Positions 26,069-38,882 of a stretch of 64,000 nucleotides of DNA are shown here, in pieces; position 1 is the first letter of the stretch; every line of letters starts with the position of its first letter. A program made the translations under genes and the position numbers. Below the pieces are notes generated by a model that did not search any database, was not told the origin of the DNA, and was given only the letters and a program-made list of their open reading frames with translations. The DNA comes from Colletotrichum lupini (taxonomy: Eukaryota > Ascomycota > Sordariomycetes > Glomerellales > Glomerellaceae), in the NCBI RefSeq assembly GCF_023278565.1, contig NC_064676.1, positions 6,386,001-6,450,000 on the forward strand. The letters run 5' to 3'.

Positions 26069-26121
26069 CTAGCAGGGTTGGCACGGGCTAACGCAAGTTC
26101 GAACGGCGTGAGTTTCTACGG
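26069..26121 (-). repeat. Right 53-bp terminal inverted repeat of the pogo-like element
   Basis: It is the reverse complement of 15026-15078 with three mismatches. It ends TCTACGG and is followed by TA at 26122-26123. Ordinary gene-type sequence starts directly after it. Confidence 0.93.
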
Positions 26122-26123
26122 TA

Positions 26124-29001
26124 CTCAAGCCGTTCCTGTCACATTACCCGCGGGTTGTGAAATCCTTCCCGAGTCTGGACTGCGTCTGCATGCTCCAAGA
26201 CCGTAATCAGGGCTCTTGGTGTGTCGGCGAACGGATACGGCGGCACTCTGCCCAGAGTATTCCCCTTTCCTGTCGCGGGATCGCCTTTTCGCAGGCGAAT
26301 TAGAATCGTTGCAGTCTTGAAGAAGCTGCAAGTCGCTGGAGACATTCAGGTCTTGGTGTTCTTGGTGGCCTTGGTGTGATGGTGCGGCCTTTGATCCTTC
26401 GGATGAGGCGGAATTCAGGGGCCTTATCCCGCCACCGTTTTTCTGTCTTTCGCTGGGTCGAAGTCCGGGGTTGGAAGGTCATCGATTCGTCGGACTTTTG
26501 CATCGACACCAAGGACCCAAGCTATTGGCGTATTTTGTGTCGGTGCCGAGTGGTGCCGCGGTGTTGATAGTGGTGGTGGGCGACGTATTGTGGCATCGTA
26601 ATCCGACAAAAGGTCACCACCCAAAACATCGGATTTTTATGAGCTTCGACATGGTCATTCAGTCAGATCTCTGCTGTGCGAAGAAGGATGACTGAAGTCA
26701 GGAAGCAGACGGGGGGCGACGCAGCGATTATGTACTGGAGAGGTGGGCAAATACGAGATTCTGGGGGATACGATCTATCCCTTTAGTATTCACCCCTGGA
26801 TGCCCTCGCCCATCACCATTCTGTTTTGGGCATGTTACGGGTTACGAGCCATTGCTGCTCTGAGGCTTAACACGGTGGCCGAGAAGCCCGGTAGGCGTCA
26901 GTTGGAGAAGCACTGCAACATGACTCGGGCGGAGCGTTCTCACTGCTCGGGCGGCTTACTAACGCATGTTCTAGGCTCTGTAGGCCCTTGTAGGGCGCGG
27001 CAGGCGTGGAGGGCGAGTTTGGGGGCTGCTTCGCATTGCGATTTATGGTTAAGTTTAACTCATTGCGGCTCTGGGGAAATTGGGGTGTTGCCTGAAGAAA
27101 GTGCGAGTGCGCGCAGGGCATCATCACATCGAGTTGAAGATTGCCTCATGACAGCTTCGGCTCCAGCTCATACATGTGAGAGTTTGGGGGGAAGGTTGGA
27201 CGCGACTCCCGCTCAACTCACACTGCACGCGAGGACCTGAGCAGTGGGATGTACGACAGAGCCTGCCTGGTTCAGGTGAGTCTAATCGACCATCCACACG
27301 ACATTCCCGTTGCGTAGGAGCTCTCTTGTCCTATCTTTGTGTCGACTTGGATAGGTATGGAGCAGCTTCGTAGTATTGATCTCGTATCGCTTACCCGGCC
27401 GCTTGACCGAGGTACATAGGAAGCTCTCAGAAATAGGGTATATACACCTCCCCTCATACTCTTCGAAGCTCATCGAATTGGATATTGGGACGCTTTGCAA
27501 GTTTGCTTCCACTTGTGGATAGGTAGGCTCGCTGCCAACCAGGTTGATGGCTCAAGGACCGGCTAACATCACGACGACTCTCACGGAGTCGAGTGTCAGT
27601 TTCGTCGTCGGCTATGTCACAAGGTGGGGTCATGCCAGCCTGTCGGAGTTTTGCCAGTGCCTCTCTATTGACTATGTATACTCGATCATATGTGAGATGC
27701 AAGAAATTGTCAATTGCCAGTGAGTTGTTATATATCTATTTGTGCAGCAACTTCACTTTTTACTATTCATTTGGGCAAATGATAGCTGGATATTATCTGC
27801 TTGTGTGAGGAATACTACGTCTGTTTACTGCCAGTGAGACGAATGCCTACTGGTTCACTCAAACTCGATTATTTACTTACCTAGTACACTCACTCACTCA
27901 TGCACTTGCAAACTCATACTCGATCAGTAAATCACACTCGTCATTACATGCTTCGAGAAACATCTCCTAGCCCACAGGCACGATCCAAAGCACCACTCAT
28001 CATCAACATTGGACCTTATCTCTTCGGCGCAGCCACGGATGCCGTCCCGACCAGGTCGTGGGCGGCCGGCCAACGCCTTTTTCCCGATCGGGAAGAGACG
28101 GTGCATATGCTTGTTTTTTAGCTCGCCCACATGCGCCGGGCCCAGCGGACAGCCCAGCTGAGGCTAGAGCTACCTCTACCTCGAAGCTAACGAGAGGAAA
28201 ATCAAGGTGAATGAGTGAGCGTGGTGAGGTACTCCATACCTTCAGGTGAAGTGATGTAATGGGGAAGGACACCGGGTAGCTGCCAAATAAAGCTAGCAAA
28301 TTCGATACTGCCGCCAATTCTAATGCCAATGCCAATGCGAATTGCCAACATCATACGGGAGAGCACAACCGAATCATCGACCCTGGACTCACACTCGCCT
28401 TCCTGTACCTACCAATGTACTCGTTAGGTCCTGCCGCTGTCATTCGACGCGAGATAAGCGGGCAGGGTCAAAGCTATGGTTCCTGTCCTTTTTCAGCCCC
28501 TCCTGCCAATACTTTCTCAGCTCTTGGATGGGCAGGCGAGCTGGGCCCAGAACGTGAGGAATGTCACCAAAGACCTGTATCCGTAGGCTAGCCTCCTTCT
28601 CTCGCAGTATGTCTCTCTTTTTTTTCCTCCGTCCTCATCGTCATCTTTTTTTCTCTTCCTTCCATCTGCTCCACCCAAAGACCCCAACCTGCGCCTGCCT
28701 CCCCGGTCCCGTCCATTGAATGAGTGACACTGTGACAGTGAGGTAGCTCATCCCGTCGGACCCCGTCAGCCATCTTCATCGCCTGCTCCAATCGTCCTCC
28801 GGTCTGCACTCCGACCCTTTATTCTCCTTTCGTCATTGCATCTTCCCGTCGAGCTATCTCGCGATCAAGAAAGTGCTTCTTTTGCTCATCACGGTCTTTA
28901 AAAAGCACATTTACGCCCACTAACACAAAGATCTCACATTTTACGTGAAAACCCCCCTTCAAACCTTCCATTCGTCTCCCAACATCTACGGCGCAAACAA
29001 A
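26124..29001. other. Intergenic region upstream of the GH12 gene
   Basis: About 2.9 kb of ordinary composition with no gene I can support. The last few hundred bases are CT-rich, as in many fungal promoters and leaders, and a TTTAAAAAG box lies about 100 bases before the GH12 start. Short open frames here have no recognisable domains. Confidence 0.45.
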
Positions 29002-30433
29002 ATGAGAAACGCTGTTCTTCTCGCCGCCGGCCTGACGGCTGTTCGTCACGCGTCTGCCGCGTACGATACGACAATCTGCGGCAAGACAAACAAGTTTACG
29101 AGCTCAGATACCCAATTCATCTGTACGTGGATCCCCCATCACACTCCTAGGTCTGACTCCGGGTCATTCGACGACACCTACTTCCATGTAAACGCCGTCA
29201 ACCTAGATTCAGCACAACATACTCGTTTTGCCTTTTATCGTGGATCAGGCTAATACGAGAATTCTGCAGTCCAGTCAAATGCTTGGAACCCTGTTGGAAA
29301 TGGCTCCTCGTGCGTATCGGTAAGTAGTGTGACGTGACCAACCGTCGTATCTGGGCTTGAGAGTCTATCTACACCTCGTTGCTCCTATCATGCCCCTCTC
29401 CTACCCATACCATACCATCCCGCTCCCGTCAGCCTGCCTCGACCCTGCATATCATCACGAACTCCGTCGCGACTTTCTTCCACCTGCCATTCTGATCAGC
29501 CTTCTCCTCCCATGCCCGGAAATCCTGTGCCCTCATGGCCTGACCACATCGACTAACACGATGCTCTTCGCTACGCATAGGTTGACCAATCCATTCCGGC
29601 CTTCGATGCCAACTGGAACTGGGAAGATGACAAGAACAACGTCCACTCATTCCCCCATGTCCGCTTCAACTCCACAAGGCTGCCAACCAAGCTGAGCGCC
29701 ATCAAGACGATGCGCCTGGCGACGCAGTGGACCATGCGCAAAGGCAACCCCGAGAATGACCCCCCTCGCGACTTTGCCGCCACCACCTGGGCGGAGAGCA
29801 AAGCCGAGCTCAGCGGCGTCGTCGCCAATGCCGCGTGGGATTTCTTTGTCGACAAGAACAAGACCAAGACGTACAACCCCATTGACTCGGAGGCGGAGAT
29901 TATGATCTGGCTGGGCAAGGTCGGAAACCCGTACCCGCTGATGGGCGATTCCATCCTCACCAACATCACACTCGGCTCGACAGAGTTGTAAGCATTTCTC
30001 CCAGACTCCCCCCGCTCGTGATTTTTCACGTATTGGGGACCATATTACGGTGATGCTGACGTGCTTCTGCAGCTCCCTCTGGTTCGATACCAACCAGCGC
30101 AACCAAAAGGTCTTTACCTGGGTCACGCGCGACGGTTCCGACGTCACCCAGTTCGATGAGGATATCACGCCGCTACTCAAGTTCGTCCTGGACTCTGGAG
30201 AGATTGACAGCGACTCGTGGCTCGGCCTTGTGGAGTTCGGCTCCGAGGCATGGCACTCACCGGAGAACATCACCTTCAGCGCGGCTCACTTTAGCATGGA
30301 CCTCGACAACGGCGACAGCGGTTCCAGCAGCGGCAGTGGTGGCGACGATAAGAACGCGGCCGGAAGAAGCTCGCTTTCGGTGTTGGGTCTGGCTTCGGCT
30401 TTGCTACTGTCGATTTCGGCTTTGGCTATGTAA
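29002..30433 (+). CDS. GH12 endoglucanase/xyloglucanase with GPI-anchor tail, four exons
   Basis: Exons are 29002-29122, 29270-29319, 29581-29987 and 30073-30433, giving about 312 residues. Donors are GTACGT, GTAAGT and GTAAGC; the frame holds at every join. Residues 1-19 form a signal peptide (cleavage near ASA/AY). The GH12 jelly roll follows, with Cys26 and Cys55 as the expected N-terminal disulfide. EIMIWLGK holds the nucleophile Glu163, and LVEFGSEAW the acid/base Glu251. GH12 enzymes cut beta-1,4-glucan backbones of cellulose or xyloglucan. The last 45 or so residues are unusual: a Gly/Ser/Asp linker, small residues suited to a GPI attachment site (KNAAG), and a hydrophobic end (LSVLGLASALLLSISALAM). 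Anchoring to membrane or wall is inferred. Intron 2 is long (261 bases) for this gene. Confidence 0.9.
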
Positions 30434-33400
30434 ATCCACATGCTTTTCACTTTTGTTACTACAAACAAGTCCGCGTAAAGGCGGAACGGGATGACGGCTT
30501 GGAGTACAGCATTTGACTGCTTTGTTGATGATATCCGGGGTTCAAAACAGCAGTGAATTCGAGGTTGTTTGAACCTCGACAGACATTGTACTTAATCAAT
30601 ACATAATCGCATAGAGAGAGCACGGGAACTTTTTCCACGCCTCGAACAAGTGTGTTTTTGTGACGTTGTCTGCAACCCCGAGCTAATATCATCCAGACTT
30701 TGTCTTACTTCTTGAGGATAATTCCTAACTCTACGGAAAATCCACATCAGCTACGTGTGACCAACAGCAAGGCTAGCCTCGAAGCTCTAAAAGATCCCGG
30801 AGCTCGCGCCGAAATCTCGATTGGAGGGGTCACCGGAAGGAGCGTACCTTGCCTGGACGGTGACACATTCTCATGCGAGATCGCTGGTCACAGACATATG
30901 CACACACAGAGGCACCCTTCCAGTATTCAGGCCATTCAGAGAAGATGGCGGCCTCCCAGAAAGCCAAGCCGGAAAGAGAGCACAGTCTAAACATAGCACT
31001 TTCCAGTCATCATCCGAATGGCGTTGCCTCCCTCGCCTCCAGTGTCCGTATCCTAAGCCCCAGCCTCTGCTGAACATCCTCTTTCAAGCTGGACAGAGAC
31101 AGTGTCAGCCACTGACGGTTGTAATACGGTCAAAAGGCTACTTCTTGCCGCTTGTTAGCAAGAGCGTGTGTATGGCGGTCCGATGCGGGCATTAGGCGTG
31201 AGCAGTAGGGACATTAGCATGCAGTAAGCCAGCGATTGATACTCTGGGCCTCGCGTTGTTTATTGCCAGTCTCCAGCCTGCAGACGGAAGACCGTTTTCG
31301 ACGAACCATGCTGAGAACGCGTATGGCAATCTCGTTTTCCATGAGTTGGTGGTGGGCAGCATGCATCTCGGCGCTCGCAAAGGATCAGTTGCCGGGATGT
31401 TTTTTTTAATGGAGACAATGTGGCATGGCATGGATGATGGATGGAGGGTGGGATGGTGGGATGGTGTGCACGGTCTTGGCGGAGATGGTAGGGAAAGGGG
31501 CGGGTTGGGCGGAGCGGGATTGGAGAAGAAAGAGACTGGACTGGTTGGTTTGCGGCTGGCGGCTTGCCTCACAGGCCAAGAGACCAATACCATACTGGTG
31601 ACGGGGAATCAGGTTGGGTCTACCTACTCCGTATGCAATCCGACGGGAAGAGGAAAGGAAATTGTACCAAGATGCTGCGTCATCGAGATCCACGCCTCGG
31701 AGAGTGGCCTCAATCCGGGACAGCAAGATCCGTAGGACAGTCGCAGAACAATAGTCTGATATCCACACATGGCGAGAAGCGGCGGGAGAATTGGTGTTGT
31801 CGTTTCAATGTTGACGGTGTGAGGAAAAACCAAGGAAAAAAGACCAGGAGCTTATCTGGCGCGCCATTCTTTCGTATTGGCGGCTTGGCGCGCGTGCCGC
31901 CATGCCGAAGTAGCCAAGACAACGGGCGGCTTAAACGGCGACGACAACGTTTGGATATGGGTGGCGGAGAGGAGTTAGAGATCGCGGAATATTCGTTTGA
32001 CTCCTTTCTTCTTGCCGATGATGTGCTGCAGGATCGCAACCGAGATGAGGATGTCAGTTCAGGTTTTGCGTACTGTTCACCCCTTCATCACGGATATTTA
32101 GCCAGCATTTTGAGGGTACTTTGGGAACATGGTAGTTGTCACTCCCCGGTATGTGCCGCTGTGAGCGTGCGATTATTCGCTTCGCCGCAAAAAAGTGCCT
32201 TGTACTGTGCTTCAGCGCAGAATAGGATGCAGCTCAGGACTTCAGATAAACCATCTCGATGAAAGCGAAAAATGACTTATGGATGATGTTGCGATAGCGG
32301 AAGCTCCAGCGGGCGACAATAGACACGAGACCGGGGTAAACCAGGTCGCCCCAGCCGTTCAGCTGGCTTTGGCTCGCCATGTCTCGGTATTGGAGAACCG
32401 GATCGACGTGGCGGGTGTGAATCGTCAACAATATGTTCTGTGACTTTGCTAGGTGAGTCGAGACTTTCATTGCCCGCGTGGCACGGTGGATCCGATGGAA
32501 TTCGTGGTAGCTGGGGTGCGGAGGAGTCTTGGGGCCCATTGTTCCAATGGAACGGCGGGATGCGAGGGCTCGAGAGCGAGAACGACAGGCGAAATTATTG
32601 AAGAATGCCCCAGTCAGATCAGGAACCGGAGCGTCAATGTGGGTAGAGAGAGTCCGGTTGGCGCTGGTACATCTTCTATAGAAGGCGCTTGATCATCGCC
32701 TCTCTGAGAAGATCCCGATCGCCAGTGTTCGTACGAGCCATTGCCAATAGTCAAAGGCTCTTCTCGAGACTCTGTGACCGCAAAGATACCTGGCAAGCGT
32801 CATCGTTGCTCAGGCCAAGCGCGATGTAAGACAAGGATTCGTCAGCGATGCTCTGCAGAGGGGACGGGCGGGCGGCGACCGATATTGCCGCTGCTCATTC
32901 AAAAGGTAAACGGCGGCGACGGAGACTGCTGAGCCAAGGAGCAGAAGAAAGAAACACTGCAGAAAGACAACGGTGAGCTATCCGTCAAACACGCGAGAGA
33001 GCACGTGCCAGCGAATGAGGATGTCGAAATAGCCTCTGAGGTGGATGCTGTCAAGGTTTACGCTTATTAGCTTATTGGCGTGGGCAACGTATGCGTATGT
33101 AGTCAGGTATCAGTGGGCAAGCGAAGGAAGAAACGGTCTCGAACTGGTGGCCCAATTGCGCGGTATTGAGCCTCCAAGGCTTTGGGGCTGGAGAGGGTAT
33201 TGGTGGGCCAGTCAGACAGGATGCGCATGATGGGTAGAAGTCGCTGGCGTTGTTTGCATGTGCTGCAGTGGCAATACGAGTAGCGTGGCGGTTTTGACCA
33301 TCAGAGATCTGAGAGAGGTAGGTATGCGTTGTTGGTTGGCATTAGTCGTCCGTCAGTAGGGCGACGTTGGAGAAGCCCACAAGCCACAGACGGGGTGTTG

Positions 33401-36400
33401 AAAAGTTGGAACAAGCCGAGGAAGACAAAGAAGGCTGGTGTCTCTCTTCAGGATTGCAAGTTCCCAGATCCCAGCACAGCTGAAGGAATGGAGCTTCAGA
33501 CAGCCCGGCGACTACCGATGGTCGATCTGATAGCAACGGCCGCCGGCTCGGGTCTAGTAGCGTGGTAATGTGGTTAGCAGTGATTCAGTGAATGCCAATC
33601 GTGGGCCCATTCCCACCGTGGGCTAGCTCAACGCTTTGTGTTTTTGAGTTCCAAGGTTATCTGCGTAGCGCGGCGGGTCAGAGAGGTTAGCTGGCAGCCT
33701 GGCAGACGTTGAATCAGAATTTTTTCGATGATGGCGGCACTGAGCAGATTGCAGGTTTGAAAAGGGCCGGAAAGCTTGCTGCACTTTGAAGCATGCAAGT
33801 CGATAGTGCGTAGATGTGTGCGGGATGGTTCGCTGTGTGGTATCGGCATCCCGGTTGATGCTGTCAAATGGCGGTCCAGATTGATGCTCTGACCATCAAA
33901 GGTCCGCACATTTTGACAGGGACAGCCTGCTCGACAGCTGCCAACCCTGCTCCTGTCTCTTTTCCCTGCCGTGGTTGTAGCTCCTTCATCTTCGATCTCC
34001 GCTCTGCGGTGTTTCTTATTGATTCTTATCCGACGTACGGAGTATGCAGTATACATAATTTGCGAGCAAGGAGGCACAAGTGAGAGCAGGAGCGACATCG
34101 TGCCCGACACAGCAAGAAGTGGGGGTCTATCTACCCAAGGTACCTACCTTGTCCACCTCAGATACGAACCTTAGAGATATGAACCACGACATGCAGGCAG
34201 GTGCAACAAAACAGGCCACAACAGGCGGGAAGGAAGATAGAAAGAAGTAGCTGCTCATCCGGAAGGCGGCCGACACGATGAGGCGCTGTGGTGGCTGCAG
34301 TTCGTGCCGTTCGTGGCTTCTTCCCACAAGTTCCCAGAGCAAGTCGCAAGTCGACTTTCCCTCTGGGGCCTTGGCGCCCGTGATGTGGTTGACGCTAGCA
34401 GCGCCTGCTGGTCTACCCCTGTTCATGATCCGGTACGTACACTACTGTGATAGTCAGCTCATGGTTCCGTTGCACTCGCCGATAAGGTAGGTAACGTCTT
34501 GGCGGCTCTTTCCCAGGCCCATGGGCTTTTTCCAATGTCCATCCATCCCGTCCCATCCTCGCCTTGCCCTCTGGTGTTTGCGCTTGCAAGAATTTTCCGA
34601 GTAACTGCCCTGAATTGTTAGTCCAAAACGCCGCAAATGCAACAGGCAAACCGGGAAATAGGCCCACGTTTGATGATGCAGGTGGCTTTTCCTTTCTTGC
34701 CCACCCTGTCTCTCCCGCGACTCCCGCCTGCCTGCCCACCTGCCACCTGCTTTGCGGTTTGCCATACTATGGATGGCAGGCACGGGACACCTACCTTATT
34801 TCCCACAGCCCTGCTTTGATCTTTTGTATCCTTCCTCTGGAACTGCCATCTGGGACATGGCTATTATCTGACGCCTTCTTTGCTTCCATGGGTACTCTGT
34901 ACGGAGCAAGGTATCTTGCTCTCTGAACTGGCAGGCGAATGTTTCCCTCATTGACATTTACAGGCTGCATTGCCCAATCATGTACGGAGTCCACTCCGAC
35001 CGGCCCCACTCCACTCCGGCGTGGCATCAGATTATGTTTGCCATGCTCTTCTTATTCTTCGTGCTTTCCTGACTCTTGGATCCAAGTCATGATTTCTCTC
35101 CGCTCCGTTTGTCACTTTTTGCCCAGCTTCTCTTCCTGGCTGATTCCCTTTGGCCCAGCCCCCTGCCTTCATACCCCCACACGACTTATTGTACCGGTAC
35201 TTGACTCCGTAGCCATGTGGAAATCCTGAAGCCAGGTTATTTCCCCCAGGGCTTCGCGGTTCACCTGCAGTCTGCGGCGACTGTCAACCTTCTATGCAGA
35301 TTTAGGCCATGGACAGCAACCTACGGTCATTAGCCTTGAGCTAGCCGTAGCACGCTGCTACGCTGCCATGCCTTAATCTGAGATATTGGGTCCAACTACA
35401 ATGGCACCTGCTAAGGCCAGTAGGTATTCTGACTCTTTCCCAGCGGTGATGTCACAACATCTCTCCCACCGGACCATTGCCATGATTTGCAAGCGACGGG
35501 AGTCAACACAATCCGTAACCAGGCAGCTAAGCGCATGCAGACATGAGAGACATACCCGCAGTGAACCAGCCCTTGTAACCGCCAAACGGTCCAATGGTCG
35601 CTGTATCCCTGCCACGATCCTTTTCACTTGCCCACGCATTGGCCACGGGTGGGCTGGCCACTCGCGGGGATATTCATGGCAGGGGCAGAGAAATGTCCTT
35701 GTCGAGTTTGCAGAAGATACCTACGATCCGGACATTATTCAACGAATAAACATGGTCATCTTGGAAGCAAGCCCGGAGCAGCCCAGCCCAGCCTAGCAAT
35801 GAGGTACTTACCTACGGAATACCACCATACTGTACGTATTCGTGCCTCATTCTGTGGCCGTGATACCGTATTCACATCCTTGCTGGAGGAAGCAAGACGG
35901 TGTGTTTACTCCTGCTTGGCCTCAAGTGGCCTGCTACTACGGCTCGCCTTGTCTTCCTCTGCCTTTTCTCCAGGTCGTTTATTCCTGTTTCTCGTATGCT
36001 CGCGTGTCTGTCTGGGCTATACGCATGCCGTAAGGTAGCCGCACCTTCCTCTCTCCACGCTGTGGTGAACCTGCCTGTTTGGGTCCGCTACATTCACCAG
36101 CCCCATCCTATCTCGGCTTCACCTTGGGCTCTCACCACATCCGATCCCGGTCACTGCCTGTCTTCCCCTCCACCTCACCTTACCTCGCCTCTCCTAAGGA
36201 ACCCTACACCTTCTCCTCCGTCATTCCGCCGTCTGTGTGGCTTACCTTGAACAAAACCTTTCCTCCCTCCGTCCCGCTCGTTGCACCTAGAAGCTAGACG
36301 TTGGCTCCTAGTCCTCCGCTGCCATCATCGCGCTACTCTCGCCGCTTCGCCCGCTCGCTAGTTCAACTCCACGAGGCTGGTCTACTTTCAATTTTCAGTC

Positions 36401-36673
36401 ACTCGCTTTGACGACTTTCGCTGCTCTCTCTTTCTTCCAGCTTCGAGCTCTTGTCACACACTCACCCGCGTTCGGTGCCGAGAGACTCTGCCGTCTACTT
36501 CGAGGAACCTAATGGGAGTACATCGACACTTGAAGCCATCTTCGTTTGCCTCACCACCCCTTCCGCGCACTCGTTATACTGCCAGCCCGAGCCGACTCTC
36601 GATCTCCTCCACACACACATAGTAATCTTGTGTGAAAGTAGCTCGTGTCGCTTTACGGGAACCTGATACCACA
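30434..36673. other. Long gene-poor region between GH12 and GT2 genes
   Basis: About 6.2 kb of ordinary composition. No open frame shows a domain I recognise. The longest (31564-32262, plus) has a composition like random translation. A GGATGG-rich stretch lies near 31425-31465. Several copies of the nonamer TACGGAGTA/TACTCCGTA and near variants lie between 31600 and 35210. From about 36050 the sequence turns pyrimidine-rich, as expected for the promoter and leader of the GT2 gene. Confidence 0.45.
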
Positions 36674-38882
36674 ATGTCGCCTCCTTACACAACACGGGGA
36701 GCTTCTCCCGACTCGAGCCTGACGCCCCCGACTAATCCGTTCGGTTCTAACCCGTTCGACACCGACAACGATTCGAGCGCGGCACCCTCCCTCGCCAGTG
36801 ACTCGACTTTTACTGTGGTACGTTTCCATGAAGTGCCACTGGCGATGGCTTCCGGCCTGAAGGAAAAGGGACTGACATATCTCAGAACGCTGTTGGGCAA
36901 ACACATCCGTACGACACCACAGACAGATCAGGTCAGAGATCGAGCTGGGCCGACTCCTCTCACCACCGTCTAAGCAGACCCGATATCGTAGGTTGCTCAA
37001 CATCCGTTTCTTCAAGCCCAACTAACAGGTTCCAGGAGCCCTCGCCGCTGGGCAGAGAAGTTCCGGTCTATAATGAAAAGGGCCATCACCAATCCTCTTC
37101 TGAGACGGACGTTGAAGCTAGCCATGTTCCGCCTATTATTTCTGACCCCGAGAAGGCAAAGGAGACGCACACGACCGCACTTCCACCCTCATCAGGCGAG
37201 TCTTTTCCCAAGAGACTTTACGGCCGTTTCCGCGCAACCTACTGCCCCAAGGAAGAGCCGCCTTTGGTCTTGCCCGTATGCCCGAACGACACCGAGAAGC
37301 TCAGCTACGTTCACACCAACCGACTGCTTCTCTACATCTTTGGCGTCTTCTCTTTCCTCTCGCTCGGCGCCGGAATGTGGCTGTTCGCGCTCTCTGCCCC
37401 GGCATTCTACTGGTATGGCGTCTTCGCGGGAGCAATGTGCATCTACTTGTTGATCTCCTACGCCGTCGGAATCATTGGACGAGACTGGGATTACAAGGCT
37501 CACTTGGATTTGGTTGAGCGCTTCCCTATTACCGAAGACAACGCCCCGACTGTCGATATCTACCTCCCCTGCTGTTCCGAGCCCATAGAAATTCTGGAAA
37601 ACACATATAAGCACATTGTCAATATTGATTGGCCTACGTCCAAGCTCCAGGTTCACGTCATGGACGACGGCAACTCGGAACCGGTTCGACTTCTCGCTGA
37701 GAAATATGGCTTCAACTACTCCGTTCGCGATGACCGGCCCCGTCTCCGAAAGGCTGGCAACCTGCGATGGACCTTTGCACAGACCAGCGGAGAGTTCTTT
37801 GCCATTTTTGATGCTGACTTCTGCCCACGCCCTGACTTTGTTAAGGAATTGATGGTTGAGCACTTGGGCGATGATAAGACGGCCCTTGTTCAGAGCCCTC
37901 AGTACTTCCGCGTCACTGACGACCAAACTTGGGTTGAGCAGGGTGCGGGTGCCACTCAGGAATTGTTCTACCGTGTCGTGCAGGTCAATCGTAACAGATG
38001 GGGAGCCTCAATCTGCGTTGGAAGCAACGCTCTCTACCGTCGTGAGTCTCTTGTCGAGGTCGGTGGAACGGCCGAAATTGGCTTCTCCGAGGATGTTCAC
38101 ACTGGGTAAGTTTGATTCAACCAACTTGCAAGACCATTGACTAATATTTCACAGTTTTGGTGCGGTTGACCGCGGCTGGAAGGTCAAGTACATCCCGCTC
38201 TGCCTCGCCACCGGTGTTTGCCCCAACTCTCCTCGCGCCTTCTTCTCCCAGCAGATGCGATGGGCTCGTGGTTCAACGACTCTTCTTACAAACGGCCACT
38301 TCTGGGTCTCGAATCTCACCCTCATGCAAAAGATCTGTTATCTGTCAGGTTTGTACTTCTACTTCACAGCGATACAGCGACCATTCGCCCATCTAACCAA
38401 ATGCAGGCTTCTTGTACTACGCTGCAGTTTCACTCAACATATTCCTTGCCCCTATTGCCGGCACTCTTCTCCTTGCTATCCGCCCGGAATGGTTCAAGTT
38501 CTGGAACCTGGCTTTTGCTATCCCTTCGATCCTATATGGTGTGATCCTCATGCGTTGCTGGGCTAAGGCCAAATATGGCTTCAACGTGCAGCATGCCATG
38601 ACGGTCCAGAGCTACGCCTACCTCACCGCTATCAAGGATCGTCTCTTCAACATTGAGCTTCTCTGGGCTGCCTCTGGCGACTCCAAGGCCCACAAGAGCA
38701 ACAAGTATCGCAACATGCGCCTTCTTTGCATCATCTGGACCCTCATTGTCACTGGTGCCATGGTCGGTGTCGTCACATGGCGCCTTGTCACTGGCTTCAC
38801 CTGGTACCACCCCTTACCACTGATCATCATCAACGTCTACAACCTGTTTATCAACCACTACTTCATGTTCTGCAACTGGTAA
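36674..38882 (+). CDS. GT2 processive glycosyltransferase, CelA/Tft1-like beta-glucan synthase, five exons
   Basis: Exons are 36674-36817, 36886-36987, 37036-38105, 38155-38348 and 38407-38882, giving about 661 residues. The third exon starts after the AG at 37035, which keeps the frame and leaves the branch-like ACTAAC eleven bases upstream. The cytosolic GT2 core has the D,D,D,QxxRW set: Asp292/293 (VMDDGNS), Asp341 and Asp343 (FDADFC), Asp435 (SEDVHTG) and Gln471-Trp475 (QQMRW). Two membrane spans precede it (about residues 175-225) and about four follow. Such proteins extrude a beta-glucan while polymerising it from UDP-glucose. The closest family I know is the Aspergillus CelA/Tft1 group (mixed-linkage 1,3;1,4-glucan), but the product is inferred. 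The disordered N terminus (about 1-160) carries two NPF tripeptides, known as EH-domain endocytic signals. Confidence 0.88.

Larger units (their letters stand above)
15026..26121 (-). mobile_element. RIP-mutated pogo-superfamily DNA transposon carrying a nested Gypsy element
   Basis: The block is bounded by 53-bp inverted repeats (15026-15078 and 26069-26121; three mismatches by eye), each flanked outside by TA, the target duplication of Tc1/mariner-type elements. Without the nested Gypsy element and its extra duplication, the transposon is about 2.36 kb. The interior is heavily AT-shifted. Read on the minus strand between about 16400 and 15400, and allowing for RIP-made stops, it gives a trace of a DDE transposase. 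One stretch resembles the pogo/Tigger motif TTSLLQPLD followed by NKPFK. No intact frame survives, so the element cannot encode its own transposase. Confidence 0.85.

Noticed and set aside
26743..27240. 165-codon plus-strand open frame next to the pogo-like element
   Set aside because: No domain, improbable composition, and no supporting splice structure.
31564..32262. 232-codon plus-strand open frame
   Set aside because: The composition looks like random translation (Arg, Ser, Gly and Cys rich), and no motif or neighbouring exon supports it.
32234..32539. Minus-strand open frame of 101 codons starting MGPKTPPHP
   Set aside because: It has some coding-like texture but no recognised family and no convincing upstream exon; left out for lack of support.
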